Shown: positions 1 to 7,929 of the stretch, in pieces
Position numbering within the stretch: the first letter of the stretch is position 1
Layout of the letters: the number at the start of each line of letters is the position of its first letter
From: Pantoea vagans
GTDB taxonomy: Bacteria; Pseudomonadota; Gammaproteobacteria; Enterobacterales; Enterobacteriaceae
Assembly: GCF_001506165.1 (NCBI RefSeq)
Contig: NZ_CP011427.1
Span: 1,922,001-1,986,000 of the forward strand
Length of the DNA: 64,000 nt
Direction of reading: 5' to 3'
The notes under the pieces: generated by a model
Database searches by the model: none
Told to the model about the DNA's origin: nothing
What the model saw: only the letters and a program-made list of their open reading frames with translations
Translations under genes and position numbers: made by a program

Positions 1-251
1 CTGAGTTGCAGGTTATTGCTGCAGTGGTGCTGGGGGGCGCATCGGTCACCGGCGGGCGCGGCAGTGTGGCGGGGACTTTACTGGGTGTCTTGCTGTTCGC
101 CATTCTCAGCAACAGTCTGACGCTACTGAAAGTCTCGCCTTATTACTACAACGTCTTCACCGGGCTGGTGATTCTGTTCAGCGTGTCGCTGAATGCGCTG
201 CAAATTCTGCGGCAGAAAAGGGCGCAGGTGCGTGTGGTGGTGGAGCAATGA
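1..251 (+). CDS. ABC sugar transporter permease, C-terminal fragment (RbsC/XylH type)
   Basis: The reading frame is open from the left window edge (codons in frame with base 3) to a TGA at 249-251, so only about the last 82 residues are present. The segment reads ELQVIAAVVLGGASVTGGRG followed by two hydrophobic stretches. This is the typical C-terminal signature of BPD_transp_2 inner-membrane permeases of ribose/xylose-type ABC importers, the usual form being VIAAVVIGG-x-S-x-x-GGRG. It lies just before a second permease gene, so it is probably one half of a heterodimeric permease pair whose ATPase and binding protein lie to the left of the window. Substrate unknown. Confidence 0.85.
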   Translation, partial: ELQVIAAVVLGGASVTGGRGSVAGTLLGVLLFAILSNSLTLLKVSPYYYNVFTGLVILFSVSLNALQILRQKRAQVRVVVEQ

Positions 252-262
252 GGAGCAATGCC

Positions 263-1270
263 ATGAAAACTTACACCCCTGCGCGTTTGCGTTTCAGCGC
301 GATCATTGCGGAGAATCTGTCACTGTATGTGGTGCTGATTGCCGTATTTGTGCTGATGTTCGTGCTCAACGGCGAGAAATTTATCCGCCCACAAAACCTG
401 ATATCAATGGCCTATCAATTACCGATTGTGGGACTACTGGCGATTGGCATGATGATCTCGATGCTGTCGGGCGGCATTAATCTCTCGATCATTTCAACGG
501 CCAATCTCAATGGCATCATTATCGCGCTGTGCCTGCAGACTTTCTCTGCGCAGGGGATGAAACTGGCGGGAGGTGAACTGGTGCTACTGGCGGTGTTACT
601 GGGTTTTATCGCCTGTCTGCTGGTGGGGGTGATCAATGGCTTGCTGATCTCGATCCTCAAGATCCCGGATATTCTGGTGACGCTGGGTACCATGACGTTA
701 ATCGCGGGTCTGAATGTGGTGCTTACGCGGGGATATACGTTGTCTGGTTTTCCTGATTCACTGTTGAATATTGGCAATGGCGTGAGTTTCGGTATCCCTA
801 ATGCGTTGATTCTGTTTGTGGTGGCGGCCATTGTGGCATCGGTGATCCTTAACAAAACCCGCTTTGGTTTTAGCCTCTACATGATGGGATCAAACGCAAC
901 AGCGGCACAGTACGCCAACGTCAATCTGGTCAAAATCACCGTGATGCAGTATGTGTTTTCATCTACCTTTGCGGCGTTGACCTCGTTGGTGATGATGGGG
1001 CAACTCAACTCCGTTAAAGCCAGCTATGCGGATTCCTACCTGCTGGTGGCCGTGCTGGCCGCGTTTCTTGGTAAGGTTAGTCCCTTCGGCGGATTTGGAC
1101 GGGTTTCCGGTGTGGTGCTGGCGGTAATTATCCTGCAGATGATCTCCAGTGGCCTCAACTTGCTCCGCCTCGATCCTTTCATGATCACCGCTACCTGGGG
1201 CGCAATTATTATCGCCATCGTGGTCTGCCGCGGTTTATTCTCACAGATTAGGCAGCGGTTGGGGAAGTGA
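263..1270 (+). CDS. ABC sugar transporter permease (BPD_transp_2 family)
   Basis: About 335 residues with 8-10 hydrophobic segments. The motif LLAIGMMISMLSGGINLS near residue 60 matches the conserved I-G-M-x-x-x-x-x-x-GGIDLS region of ribose/xylose-type permeases, so this is an inner-membrane component of a carbohydrate importer. The conserved Asp of GGIDLS is Asn here and the late GG-x-x-x-GGRG motif is degenerate (GKVSPFGGFGRV), which suggests the more divergent member of a heterodimer with the upstream permease. An ATG at 248 overlaps the upstream stop, but AGGAG at 251-255 lies 7 nt before the ATG at 263, so I chose 263. Translational coupling to the preceding gene is likely. Substrate not inferable, although the neighbouring erythritol-type operon suggests a sugar or polyol. 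Confidence 0.85.
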   Translation: MKTYTPARLRFSAIIAENLSLYVVLIAVFVLMFVLNGEKFIRPQNLISMAYQLPIVGLLAIGMMISMLSGGINLSIISTANLNGIIIALCLQTFSAQGMKLAGGELVLLAVLLGFIACLLVGVINGLLISILKIPDILVTLGTMTLIAGLNVVLTRGYTLSGFPDSLLNIGNGVSFGIPNALILFVVAAIVASVILNKTRFGFSLYMMGSNATAAQYANVNLVKITVMQYVFSSTFAALTSLVMMGQLNSVKASYADSYLLVAVLAAFLGKVSPFGGFGRVSGVVLAVIILQMISSGLNLLRLDPFMITATWGAIIIAIVVCRGLFSQIRQRLGK

Positions 1271-1318
1271 TTGTCTAAAGTCACCCGCAACGATGATGAT
1301 GAGACTTAAAAGGAAAAC

Positions 1319-1870
1319 ATGCTCTTAGACATCCTTTCTAAACGACTACAGTATCGCCAAATCAACGCTGAAGATTGGCCCTTTTTCCTGGCGCTGCAGC
1401 AAGATGATCAGGTCATGCAATTTGTTGCTGATCCAAAGCCTGAAGCCGTCATCCGTCGCGAAAGGTTCGAGGTGCGTTTGCCGCAGTGGCATACAGACAG
1501 TTCGCATTGGCTGTGCCTGGTGATGATGGAAAAGGGCAGCGTTGTGCCACTTGGCGTGACAGGCTTTATTGACCGCGGTGATGGCATCGCTGAGGTTGGG
1601 TTTATGCTGGCAACCTCCGCGCAAGGCAAAGGTTTTGGCGCGGAATCCCTGCGCGATATCAGTCAGTTTGCATTGATGGATGTAGGCTACCGCAAGTTGG
1701 TTGCTACGGTCACCGCGGGCAATCAAGCGTCGCGCAGGACGCTGCTGAAAGTAGGATTTCAGCAGGAGGGTACTCTGCGCAAAAGCTATTTTCTTGGCGG
1801 TGAGTGGCGGGATGACTGGCTGTTTGGTTTGTTAGCTGAGGAATTTCACGCGGAGCTACTCCGCAAGTAG
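1319..1870 (+). CDS. GNAT family N-acetyltransferase (RimJ/RimL/SpeG-like)
   Basis: A 183-residue cytoplasmic protein with the GNAT acetyl-CoA binding layout: strand beta4 EVGFMLATSAQGKGFGAESL (Q/R-x-x-G-x-G/A loop as QGKGFG), then a later N-x-x-S-x-x-x-L-x-K-x-GF motif (NQASRRTLLKVGFQQEG), typical of the RimJ/RimL/spermidine acetyltransferase subgroup. It probably acetylates an amine or a protein N-terminus; the substrate cannot be told. The start has an excellent ribosome site (AAAAGGAAAAC before ATG). Its end overlaps the convergent SorC-type regulator by 15 bp, with no obvious terminator between them. Confidence 0.85.
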   Translation: MLLDILSKRLQYRQINAEDWPFFLALQQDDQVMQFVADPKPEAVIRRERFEVRLPQWHTDSSHWLCLVMMEKGSVVPLGVTGFIDRGDGIAEVGFMLATSAQGKGFGAESLRDISQFALMDVGYRKLVATVTAGNQASRRTLLKVGFQQEGTLRKSYFLGGEWRDDWLFGLLAEEFHAELLRK

Positions 1871-2812
1871 CGCCTGCGCCGTTAATTCATCGGTAATTAA
1901 CCCGGTCACTAAGCCGCTTGCCAGCACGGCGCGAATCGCCGCAACCTTGCTTGCACCGCCGGCTAACGCCACAATCTCCGCGCGATGGGTAAGATCCAGT
2001 TCAACTGACAGCGTGCGCGCCGTCAGGCTGGAGTGAATCATTTGGCCGTGCGCGTCAAAGAAATGGCCCAATAATTCTCCTACCGCGCCAGAACGTGAGA
2101 TATCGTTGATCTCGGCTTCATCGATCATCCCTGCTTCCACCAGCTGTGCAGCGGGTTCTACGGTGCCAATACCCACCAGTTTCACCTCACTCTGCGCCGC
2201 CATGGCAAACACTTCGCTGACGCCGCGCTGTTTCAACAGCACTTCGCGGTCTTCCTGCGTATTGGCAAAAAAGGGCACTGGCATCATGTAGGCCTGTGCA
2301 CCGGTTTTTTCGGCGATACGGTGCATCACATCGTGCGGGTTCAGCGCGTAATTGCGCGTCAAACATCCGAGCAGCGAAACAAAACGCATATGGGGAGCGT
2401 CGATGCGCGGCAGCTGATGAATGGCGGCGGAGAGGGTACGCCCGTGTCCCAGGCCGAGCGTAATAGCGGGTTGCGCGCTGAGCAGGTTACGCAGGTAATC
2501 CGCACCGGCCATGCCCAGCGCGCGAACCGGTAAGCCTTCTTCTCCGAGGTCGGGGGCGACGTGGCAAAATGTCAGTCCATGCTTTTCACGTAGTTGGTCC
2601 TCAAGCGCGACGCACGCCACGATATCGCCATCAATCGAGACTTTTACCGCACCTTCCGCCACCATGCGCGCAATCATGCGATGGGTTTTGACCGAGGGTA
2701 ATCCCAGGCGTTTAGCGACTTCAGCTTGCGTTAAGCCGCCAACGTAGTGCAACCAGGCGGCACGCAGGGCCAGAGAATCATCGCGTTCAGCGGGGGTTGG
2801 AGCCGGTTTCAT
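1856..2812 (-). CDS. eryD: SorC-family transcriptional regulator, EryD-like
   Basis: About 318 residues. The N-terminal helix-turn-helix (GGLTQAEVAKRLGLPSVKTH, about residues 25-45) is followed by a sugar-phosphate-binding domain (GHGRTLSAAI, then LVGIGTVEPA and GGASKVAAIRAVL near the C-terminus), the SorC/DeoR effector fold. It is the last gene of a minus-strand kinase-dehydrogenase-isomerase operon, the position EryD occupies in the Brucella and rhizobial erythritol operons, where it represses until an inducer binds. The ATG at 2812 is preceded by AGGAAAAGAAAT. A longer frame extends upstream but would overlap the isomerase gene, so I reject it. The symbol rests on family and gene order, so it is a good inference rather than proof. 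Confidence 0.75.
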   Translation of the reverse strand: MKPAPTPAERDDSLALRAAWLHYVGGLTQAEVAKRLGLPSVKTHRMIARMVAEGAVKVSIDGDIVACVALEDQLREKHGLTFCHVAPDLGEEGLPVRALGMAGADYLRNLLSAQPAITLGLGHGRTLSAAIHQLPRIDAPHMRFVSLLGCLTRNYALNPHDVMHRIAEKTGAQAYMMPVPFFANTQEDREVLLKQRGVSEVFAMAAQSEVKLVGIGTVEPAAQLVEAGMIDEAEINDISRSGAVGELLGHFFDAHGQMIHSSLTARTLSVELDLTHRAEIVALAGGASKVAAIRAVLASGLVTGLITDELTAQALLAE

Positions 2813-2837
2813 ATTTCTTTTCCTGGTGAAATTGGCC

Positions 2838-3776
2838 TCACGAAGCCAGATGCAAATCCTGCACGCCCGTATTAATGTGCGATGCCCAAAAGGCAACGCT
2901 CTCCGCAATATCCGCGACCACCTGCCGGTCGGTGGGCTCGCGCTCTTTGAAACTCAACTCAAGGCAGATCTCATTATCCTGTGCGCCACCGCGAGCCAGC
3001 GCCTCCAATAGAGGTTGAGGCTGAATACGGCCGCCCGCATTGTACTGCAAAGTGAAAGGCCGGTGGCCGCCTTTGTCCATCATGCTTTGCTTTATGTGGA
3101 TAATCGGCGAATAACGCGGCACCGCTTCAGCCCAGGCGTAAGGGTCGTAATCCCGCGGGTCTGCTGAGGTGACATCACCGTGATCGATATCTGCCATCAT
3201 CCACATCGGCAGTGCGAAAGACTCACTGCTCAGGCGCTGCTGTAACGCCAGGCAGGCCGGGATAGTCTCACCAAACTCGCGCCCAATGCTCATTGGCTCC
3301 CAGAACAGATATTTCAGTCCCGCTGCTTTGGCGTGCTCTGCCACCTCAGCCCAACAATCGATGGCGATATCGATCAACGCTTCACGCCGCGAAGCATCAT
3401 TAAAATCCTGCTGCGTAAAAATCGCGAACTGAGAACCCACGGCATCTCCACCTAAATCGGCGGTGATATCCGCAAAGGTTTTAAACCAGTCCACGTAATA
3501 ACGCCGCACCTCAACATCCGGATGACCAAAGTGATTTAAACGACCATAAGGTCCGGTCATGCCCGATGTCACGCGCACGCCGGTTTCACGCATGGCCTGC
3601 TGCATACGCCGCGTCATGCGATTAATGGTCGCGGCTGGCCAGCCGGGATTAATGAATTCATGGGTCAGTTGCAGATCGCGAATGCGAATCTGCTGTGCCA
3701 CGGTATGAATCAAATCCTGCGGTTCAGCAAAACGATTTACCAGCGGATTAGTATTGAGCGAAAGCGTTAACGGCAT
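2838..3776 (-). CDS. eryC: TIM-barrel sugar-phosphate isomerase/epimerase, EryC-like
   Basis: A 312-residue xylose-isomerase-like TIM barrel. Candidate metal ligands appear in order: Glu in FWEPMSIGRE, Asp in MADIDHGD, His in IIHIKQS and Glu in CLELSFKE. In the Brucella pathway EryC works on tetrulose phosphates after EryB, as an isomerase/epimerase step on the way to D-erythrose-4-phosphate. The early annotation as a dehydrogenase was revised. The gene starts 3 nt after the GlpD-like dehydrogenase stop (stop at 3780, ATG at 3776) and is followed 25 nt later by the SorC regulator, so the four genes form one operon. A related polyol-phosphate isomerase is the alternative. Confidence 0.72.
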   Translation of the reverse strand: MPLTLSLNTNPLVNRFAEPQDLIHTVAQQIRIRDLQLTHEFINPGWPAATINRMTRRMQQAMRETGVRVTSGMTGPYGRLNHFGHPDVEVRRYYVDWFKTFADITADLGGDAVGSQFAIFTQQDFNDASRREALIDIAIDCWAEVAEHAKAAGLKYLFWEPMSIGREFGETIPACLALQQRLSSESFALPMWMMADIDHGDVTSADPRDYDPYAWAEAVPRYSPIIHIKQSMMDKGGHRPFTLQYNAGGRIQPQPLLEALARGGAQDNEICLELSFKEREPTDRQVVADIAESVAFWASHINTGVQDLHLAS

Positions 3777-3779
3777 GAT

Positions 3780-5306
3780 TTACGCCTCCTTACGCAACGG
3801 CACAGGGGCAGTAAAGGTTGCTGCAAACCACTGGATAAACGCCTGTTGCTGATCGTCGGTGAGGTGTAGCCGATGTTTGGTGCGCCGCCAAAGCACATCT
3901 TCAGCTTGCTGCGCCCACTCATTCTCCACCAGATAGCGCACTTCGGCTTCGTACAGTTGCGCGCCAAAGTGGCGGCCCAGATCGTCTACACCATTGGCAT
4001 GACCCAACACTTTTTCGATGCGTGTGCCGTAAAGACGCGCATAGTGTTTACGCAGGGATGCAGGTAGCCATGGCCAGCGCGCTTTCACCTGTTCAAGGAA
4101 AGTCTCGAAATCACCGTTGGCCATATCGCCGCCCGGCAAGGTCGCGTCTCGCGTCCAGTCGGTGCCCATTGAGGGGAAGAAGGGAGCAAGCTTCTGTAAA
4201 GCATGCTCCGCCAGCTTGCGGAAAGTGGTGATTTTGCCGCCGAACACATGCAGCAGAGGGGCGCTTTGCTGATCGTCGAGGTCAAATACGTAATCTCGCG
4301 TCACCGCCGAAGGATTCCCTTTGCCGTCGTCAAACAGCGGACGGACACCGGAGAAGCGGGTAATCACATCGCTGGCGCGCAGTTTCACTTTGAAGTAGCG
4401 GTTCACCACATCAATCAAATACTGCTGCTCGCTATCATCGGCGGTCACATCCTCGGCTTTGCCCTGCCACGGAATGTCGGTGGTACCAATCAGCGCTTTG
4501 TCGCCTTCGTACGGGTTGATGAATATCACGCGTTTATCGGTGTTTTGCACCAGATAAGCCTGCTGACCTTCCCAGAACTTCGGCACGATGATATGCGATC
4601 CTTTCACTAGCCGTACGCTGCGTGTGCTTTTGGTCTGCGTCACTTGGTTAACGATATCCAGCACCCATGGCCCGGCGGCGTTGACCAGCACTTTGGCAAA
4701 TACCGTGCGCTGCGCCCCACTGGCTTCATCCTGCACGGTAATTTCCCATTTACCGCTGTGGCGTTTCGCCGCCACACAACGAGTACGCGGCAAAATCGCT
4801 GCGCCGCGTTCGGCGGCATCCAGCGCATTGAGCGTCACCAGTCGCGCATCGTCAACCCAGCAGTCGGAGTATTCAAAACCTTTGCTGTAGCTATCCAGGA
4901 TTGGCGCACCTTCCGGGGCGCGCATCAGATCGAGTGAGCGGGTGCCCGGTAACTTTTTACGGCCCCCGAGATGGTCATAAAGAAACAGCCCGAGACGTAC
5001 CAGCCACGCCGGGCGATCGGTGGGGCTATGCGGCAGAACGAAACGCATCGGCCAGATAATGTGTGGCGCGGCATTAAGCAACACTTCACGCTCAATCAAC
5101 GCTTCACGCACCAGGCGGAATTCATAATATTCCAGATAACGCAGCCCGCCGTGTACCAGCTTGCCAGAGCGCGAAGAGGTGCCTTGGGCGAGATCGTCTT
5201 TTTCGCACATCATCACCGACAAGCCACGACCAGCGGCATCACGTGCGATGCCTGCGCCATTGATGCCACCACCAATCACAAACAGATCCAGCATATTTTC
5301 ACTCAT
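3780..5306 (-). CDS. eryB: GlpD-like FAD-dependent polyol-phosphate dehydrogenase, EryB-like
   Basis: A 508-residue flavoprotein of the glycerol-3-phosphate dehydrogenase family. The N-terminus has a dinucleotide-binding fingerprint (VIGGGINGAGIARDAAGRG), then the GlpD hallmarks GTSSRSGKLVHGGLRYLEYY and a mid-protein GTTDIPW; a GlpD-type C-terminal domain follows. By homology and operon position it should oxidise L-erythritol-4-phosphate to 3-tetrulose-4-phosphate, passing electrons to quinone at the membrane. A plain GlpD is less likely because it sits between an FGGY kinase and an EryC-like isomerase. The ATG at 5306 has AAGGAG 6 nt upstream; a TTG at 5312 abuts that site and is rejected. 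Confidence 0.75.
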   Translation of the reverse strand: MSENMLDLFVIGGGINGAGIARDAAGRGLSVMMCEKDDLAQGTSSRSGKLVHGGLRYLEYYEFRLVREALIEREVLLNAAPHIIWPMRFVLPHSPTDRPAWLVRLGLFLYDHLGGRKKLPGTRSLDLMRAPEGAPILDSYSKGFEYSDCWVDDARLVTLNALDAAERGAAILPRTRCVAAKRHSGKWEITVQDEASGAQRTVFAKVLVNAAGPWVLDIVNQVTQTKSTRSVRLVKGSHIIVPKFWEGQQAYLVQNTDKRVIFINPYEGDKALIGTTDIPWQGKAEDVTADDSEQQYLIDVVNRYFKVKLRASDVITRFSGVRPLFDDGKGNPSAVTRDYVFDLDDQQSAPLLHVFGGKITTFRKLAEHALQKLAPFFPSMGTDWTRDATLPGGDMANGDFETFLEQVKARWPWLPASLRKHYARLYGTRIEKVLGHANGVDDLGRHFGAQLYEAEVRYLVENEWAQQAEDVLWRRTKHRLHLTDDQQQAFIQWFAATFTAPVPLRKEA

Positions 5307-5316
5307 GATCAACTCC

Positions 5317-6867
5317 TTAAAACGTGTTCAGCGCCTGCCAGGCGGCAGGAAGATCGCTGCGGATCTGCTGATAGTGGGGATACAGCTGGTTATAGCGTTG
5401 AGACAGTTCAGCGGAAGGTGGCTCAGGCGCATCCAGAAGCGGGCGCACCCAGGTCTCGACGCACTGCGCCATGGAAGGGTAAGCACCTATCGCCACGGCG
5501 GCCATCATGGCAGCACCCGCGGCGCCAGCTTCATCACGCTGGCTGATGCGCACCGGCGCGCCAATACATGAAGAGAGAATCTGACGCAGCGGCTGAGAAC
5601 GCACCGCGCCGCCAGTGAGGCGGATCTCGCCTGGCAAGGTGCTGCCCATCGCCTGATAACAGTCACGTGCAGCCATGCCAATCCCTTCAATAACGCCACG
5701 CACCAGATCGCCAAAGTTGTGTTGGTAATTGAGCCCGGTAAAGCTGGCCCGTGCATCGGCGTTAACAAACGGACCGCGCTCGCCAGCAATCGAGATATAA
5801 GGGTGGAACAGCAGCGTGCCGGGCTGCGCGTTGTTCAGCCACTGATCAATATGCGCCACCAGACGGGCGTGATCGACTTCGCAGCCGAAACCACTTAACA
5901 ACTCGCTGGCCACATTCAGCAGCCAGTCAAGGTTTAGGGTGGAGGCCATATTGGTCTGCACTTGCGTAACATAACCGGGCCACGGCAGCGGGATCACATA
6001 GCCGGTTTGTGCAGGGTTAAGCCAGACGTTATCAATGGTGACACTGCGCAGATGTACGCCGGTGGAACCGACGATCGAGCATGCAGTATTGGCTTCGCCG
6101 GTGTGTACGCCAGCACCGAGTGCGGTCATCGCCATATCGACGTAGCCCAGTGAAACCGGCGTGCCCGCACGCAATCCGGTCAAATTCGCAGCGTCAGCGG
6201 TGAGCGGATGAGTGATCTGCGTACCGTCGATGATCTCCGGCAGCAAATGGCGGTGCTGTTCTAATCCCAGCGCGGCGATCACCGTGTCGTCATAACGTTG
6301 GGTGCGGAAATTGCCAAAGGTGAAGCTGGCTTCTGAAGGGTCGGTGGCGCGAATGCCGGTCAGATTGAGGTAAAGCCAGTCTTTACAGTGCAGTGCGACT
6401 TCACTCTTAGCCAGCAGCTCAGGGTAGTGGCGGTCCATATGCGCCAGTTGCGATCCCTGCTGGCAGGTATTGAGCCCGGTGCCGGTGGCTTTAAAGCGCT
6501 CACCCGCCAGGGCATGTTGATTTAACGTGTCGACGGTATGCGCCGCTCTGGCATCCAACCAAATCCAGGCATCGCCGACCGGTTGGTTATCTTTTCCCAC
6601 CAGCCAGGTGCCATCACCTTGGGCCGTCACCGCTACGGCTACCACGCGAGCCGCCAGATTCTCGACGCGCTCGGCCAGTTTACGTATTGCACCGACGGCG
6701 TCCTGCCAGGTTTGCGTCATGGATTGCTGAGCTGCACCGCCTTCACTGCGGTAATAGCGGTTGCGCACCGAGGCGCAGGCCAACTGCGTGCCTTCCAAAT
6801 CAAACGCCACCGCTTTAACCACTGAGGTGCCGGAATCCAGACCCAAAATGATATCGCCGTTACTCAC
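5317..6867 (-). CDS. eryA: FGGY-family polyol kinase, EryA-like
   Basis: About 516 residues with the two actin-like domains of FGGY kinases: LGLDSGTSVVKAVAFD at the N-terminus (phosphate 1 loop), a mid-protein GYVDMAMTALGAGV, and LTGGAVRSQPLRQI plus EAGAAGAAMMA in the C-terminal domain. It should phosphorylate a polyol with ATP; from the operon (kinase, GlpD-like, EryC-like, EryD-like) erythritol is the best guess. Other tetritols or pentitols (ribitol, L-arabitol), handled by related rhizobial loci, remain possible. Start choice: GGAGG at 6873-6877 lies 5 nt from a GTG at 6867, whereas a GTG at 6873 overlaps the ribosome site itself. It is the first gene of the operon, divergent from the transporter operon. 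Confidence 0.75.
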   Translation of the reverse strand: MSNGDIILGLDSGTSVVKAVAFDLEGTQLACASVRNRYYRSEGGAAQQSMTQTWQDAVGAIRKLAERVENLAARVVAVAVTAQGDGTWLVGKDNQPVGDAWIWLDARAAHTVDTLNQHALAGERFKATGTGLNTCQQGSQLAHMDRHYPELLAKSEVALHCKDWLYLNLTGIRATDPSEASFTFGNFRTQRYDDTVIAALGLEQHRHLLPEIIDGTQITHPLTADAANLTGLRAGTPVSLGYVDMAMTALGAGVHTGEANTACSIVGSTGVHLRSVTIDNVWLNPAQTGYVIPLPWPGYVTQVQTNMASTLNLDWLLNVASELLSGFGCEVDHARLVAHIDQWLNNAQPGTLLFHPYISIAGERGPFVNADARASFTGLNYQHNFGDLVRGVIEGIGMAARDCYQAMGSTLPGEIRLTGGAVRSQPLRQILSSCIGAPVRISQRDEAGAAGAAMMAAVAIGAYPSMAQCVETWVRPLLDAPEPPSAELSQRYNQLYPHYQQIRSDLPAAWQALNTF

Positions 6868-7275
6868 GTACACCTCCGGGAGAAGAAGAGTTAAGTCATC
6901 ACGCTGTGTTAATTCCCTGTGATGAATATGCTAAATAATGTCTTACACCACTTCTCACGGAGATAACATATCTTTTGTATTATTTTTCTATAAATCGAAT
7001 AAATTTCATTTCAGTTAGCGATTCCGATCACGAAAAACGAGGGTAATCCCTACAGGTTGAATTGAAATTAGGTGGCTGAAAGAGTTGTATGGCGGGGTTT
7101 TCACGTAAGGCATCGTGAAGTGGTTAAATTAGCGATCCAGATCTCTCTCCTGAAAAAATTGCGCTTACTCTGTTGACAATTTAGTCACATCAGAACAATT
7201 CTCATCACACAAGTTATCACATTTATAACATTAACGCGGCGGATTATCGCAGCAGTTAACAGTGAGAGGTCACGT
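6868..7275. promoter_or_regulatory. divergent control region between the ery-type operon and its transporter operon
   Basis: A 408 bp non-coding, AT-rich gap between two divergent operons. It holds candidate operator symmetry: TCATCAC at 6896-6902 facing GTGATGA at 6919-6925; TTCACG-TAAGGCAT-CGTGAA at 7100-7119; and three TCACA[T/C] copies at 7185, 7205 and 7217 just before the transporter operon. A TTGACA at 7173-7178 could be a -35 element, but no good -10 follows at the right distance. EryD-type or DeoR-type control is the natural expectation; the assignment of individual sites is inference. Confidence 0.5.
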
Positions 7276-7929
7276 ATGTCCGATGTCTCGATGCTTGCAC
7301 AGCAACTCTCTCGGAAGCGCGCACGCCGCTACACCCTTTTGGCAGTGGTGGTCGTGGCGGTGATTGCCGCCATGGCGCTGGATACCAAAGTGGTGAAGAT
7401 CGGTTCAGAGCAGGATGCGCAAGAACAAGGTTTCTCGCCAGACAGCTACGGCCAGAAAACTTTTCCTGGCATCCAGCAGGATGTGGAAGCGCGCGCCGTG
7501 GACGCGAAAACCCTCGCTGACGCGTTAAAAGCGAATCAGCAGGAAGCGGTGCAGAAATATGGCGTGGGTTCACCGTTACCCGTGTTCGCGGTGAAACTGG
7601 AAGGCGTAGTGCAGCCGGGTCAGATGGGCATCTTCCCACTTAAAGTGGAAGGATTACCTGAAGGTAACCAGGTGCGCTTGCAAACCGGGCCCGCCATTAC
7701 CGGCACCGATTTACGCGATGCCAGCGGCAAAATCCAGTTCGGCGATTTTACCAACCAAATTGAGTATCAGAATGCCGGTTCGGCGATTAATCGCGCCATG
7801 AAAGCCAAAGTGCTGGATAAGTTGGATCGCGAGACGCTGCCAGGCAAAACCGTGCAGGTTGTGGGTGTATTCAGGCTGTTAACGCCCACCAACTGGATGG
7901 TGACTCCGGTCAGCGTGGAGGTGAAATGA
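7276..7929 (+). CDS. DUF2291 family protein of a sugar/polyol ABC transporter operon
   Basis: A 217-residue protein with one N-terminal membrane anchor (YTLLAVVVVAVIAAMALDTK, about residues 18-37) and the rest predicted to lie outside the inner membrane. It matches my recollection of the DUF2291 family (conserved start of the soluble part DTKVVKIGSEQD, later GDFTNQIEYQNAGSAIN), which is found almost only beside ribose-type ABC transporters, including polyol loci of rhizobia. Its function is unknown; an accessory role to the transporter is inferred from position. It is the first gene of the transporter operon and its stop overlaps the ATPase start (ATGA at 7926-7929). Confidence 0.75.
   Translation: MSDVSMLAQQLSRKRARRYTLLAVVVVAVIAAMALDTKVVKIGSEQDAQEQGFSPDSYGQKTFPGIQQDVEARAVDAKTLADALKANQQEAVQKYGVGSPLPVFAVKLEGVVQPGQMGIFPLKVEGLPEGNQVRLQTGPAITGTDLRDASGKIQFGDFTNQIEYQNAGSAINRAMKAKVLDKLDRETLPGKTVQVVGVFRLLTPTNWMVTPVSVEVK

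Noticed and set aside
3780..5306. Ordinary aerobic glycerol-3-phosphate dehydrogenase GlpD
   Set aside because: The family fits, but operon order kinase, dehydrogenase, EryC-like, EryD-like points to the erythritol pathway.
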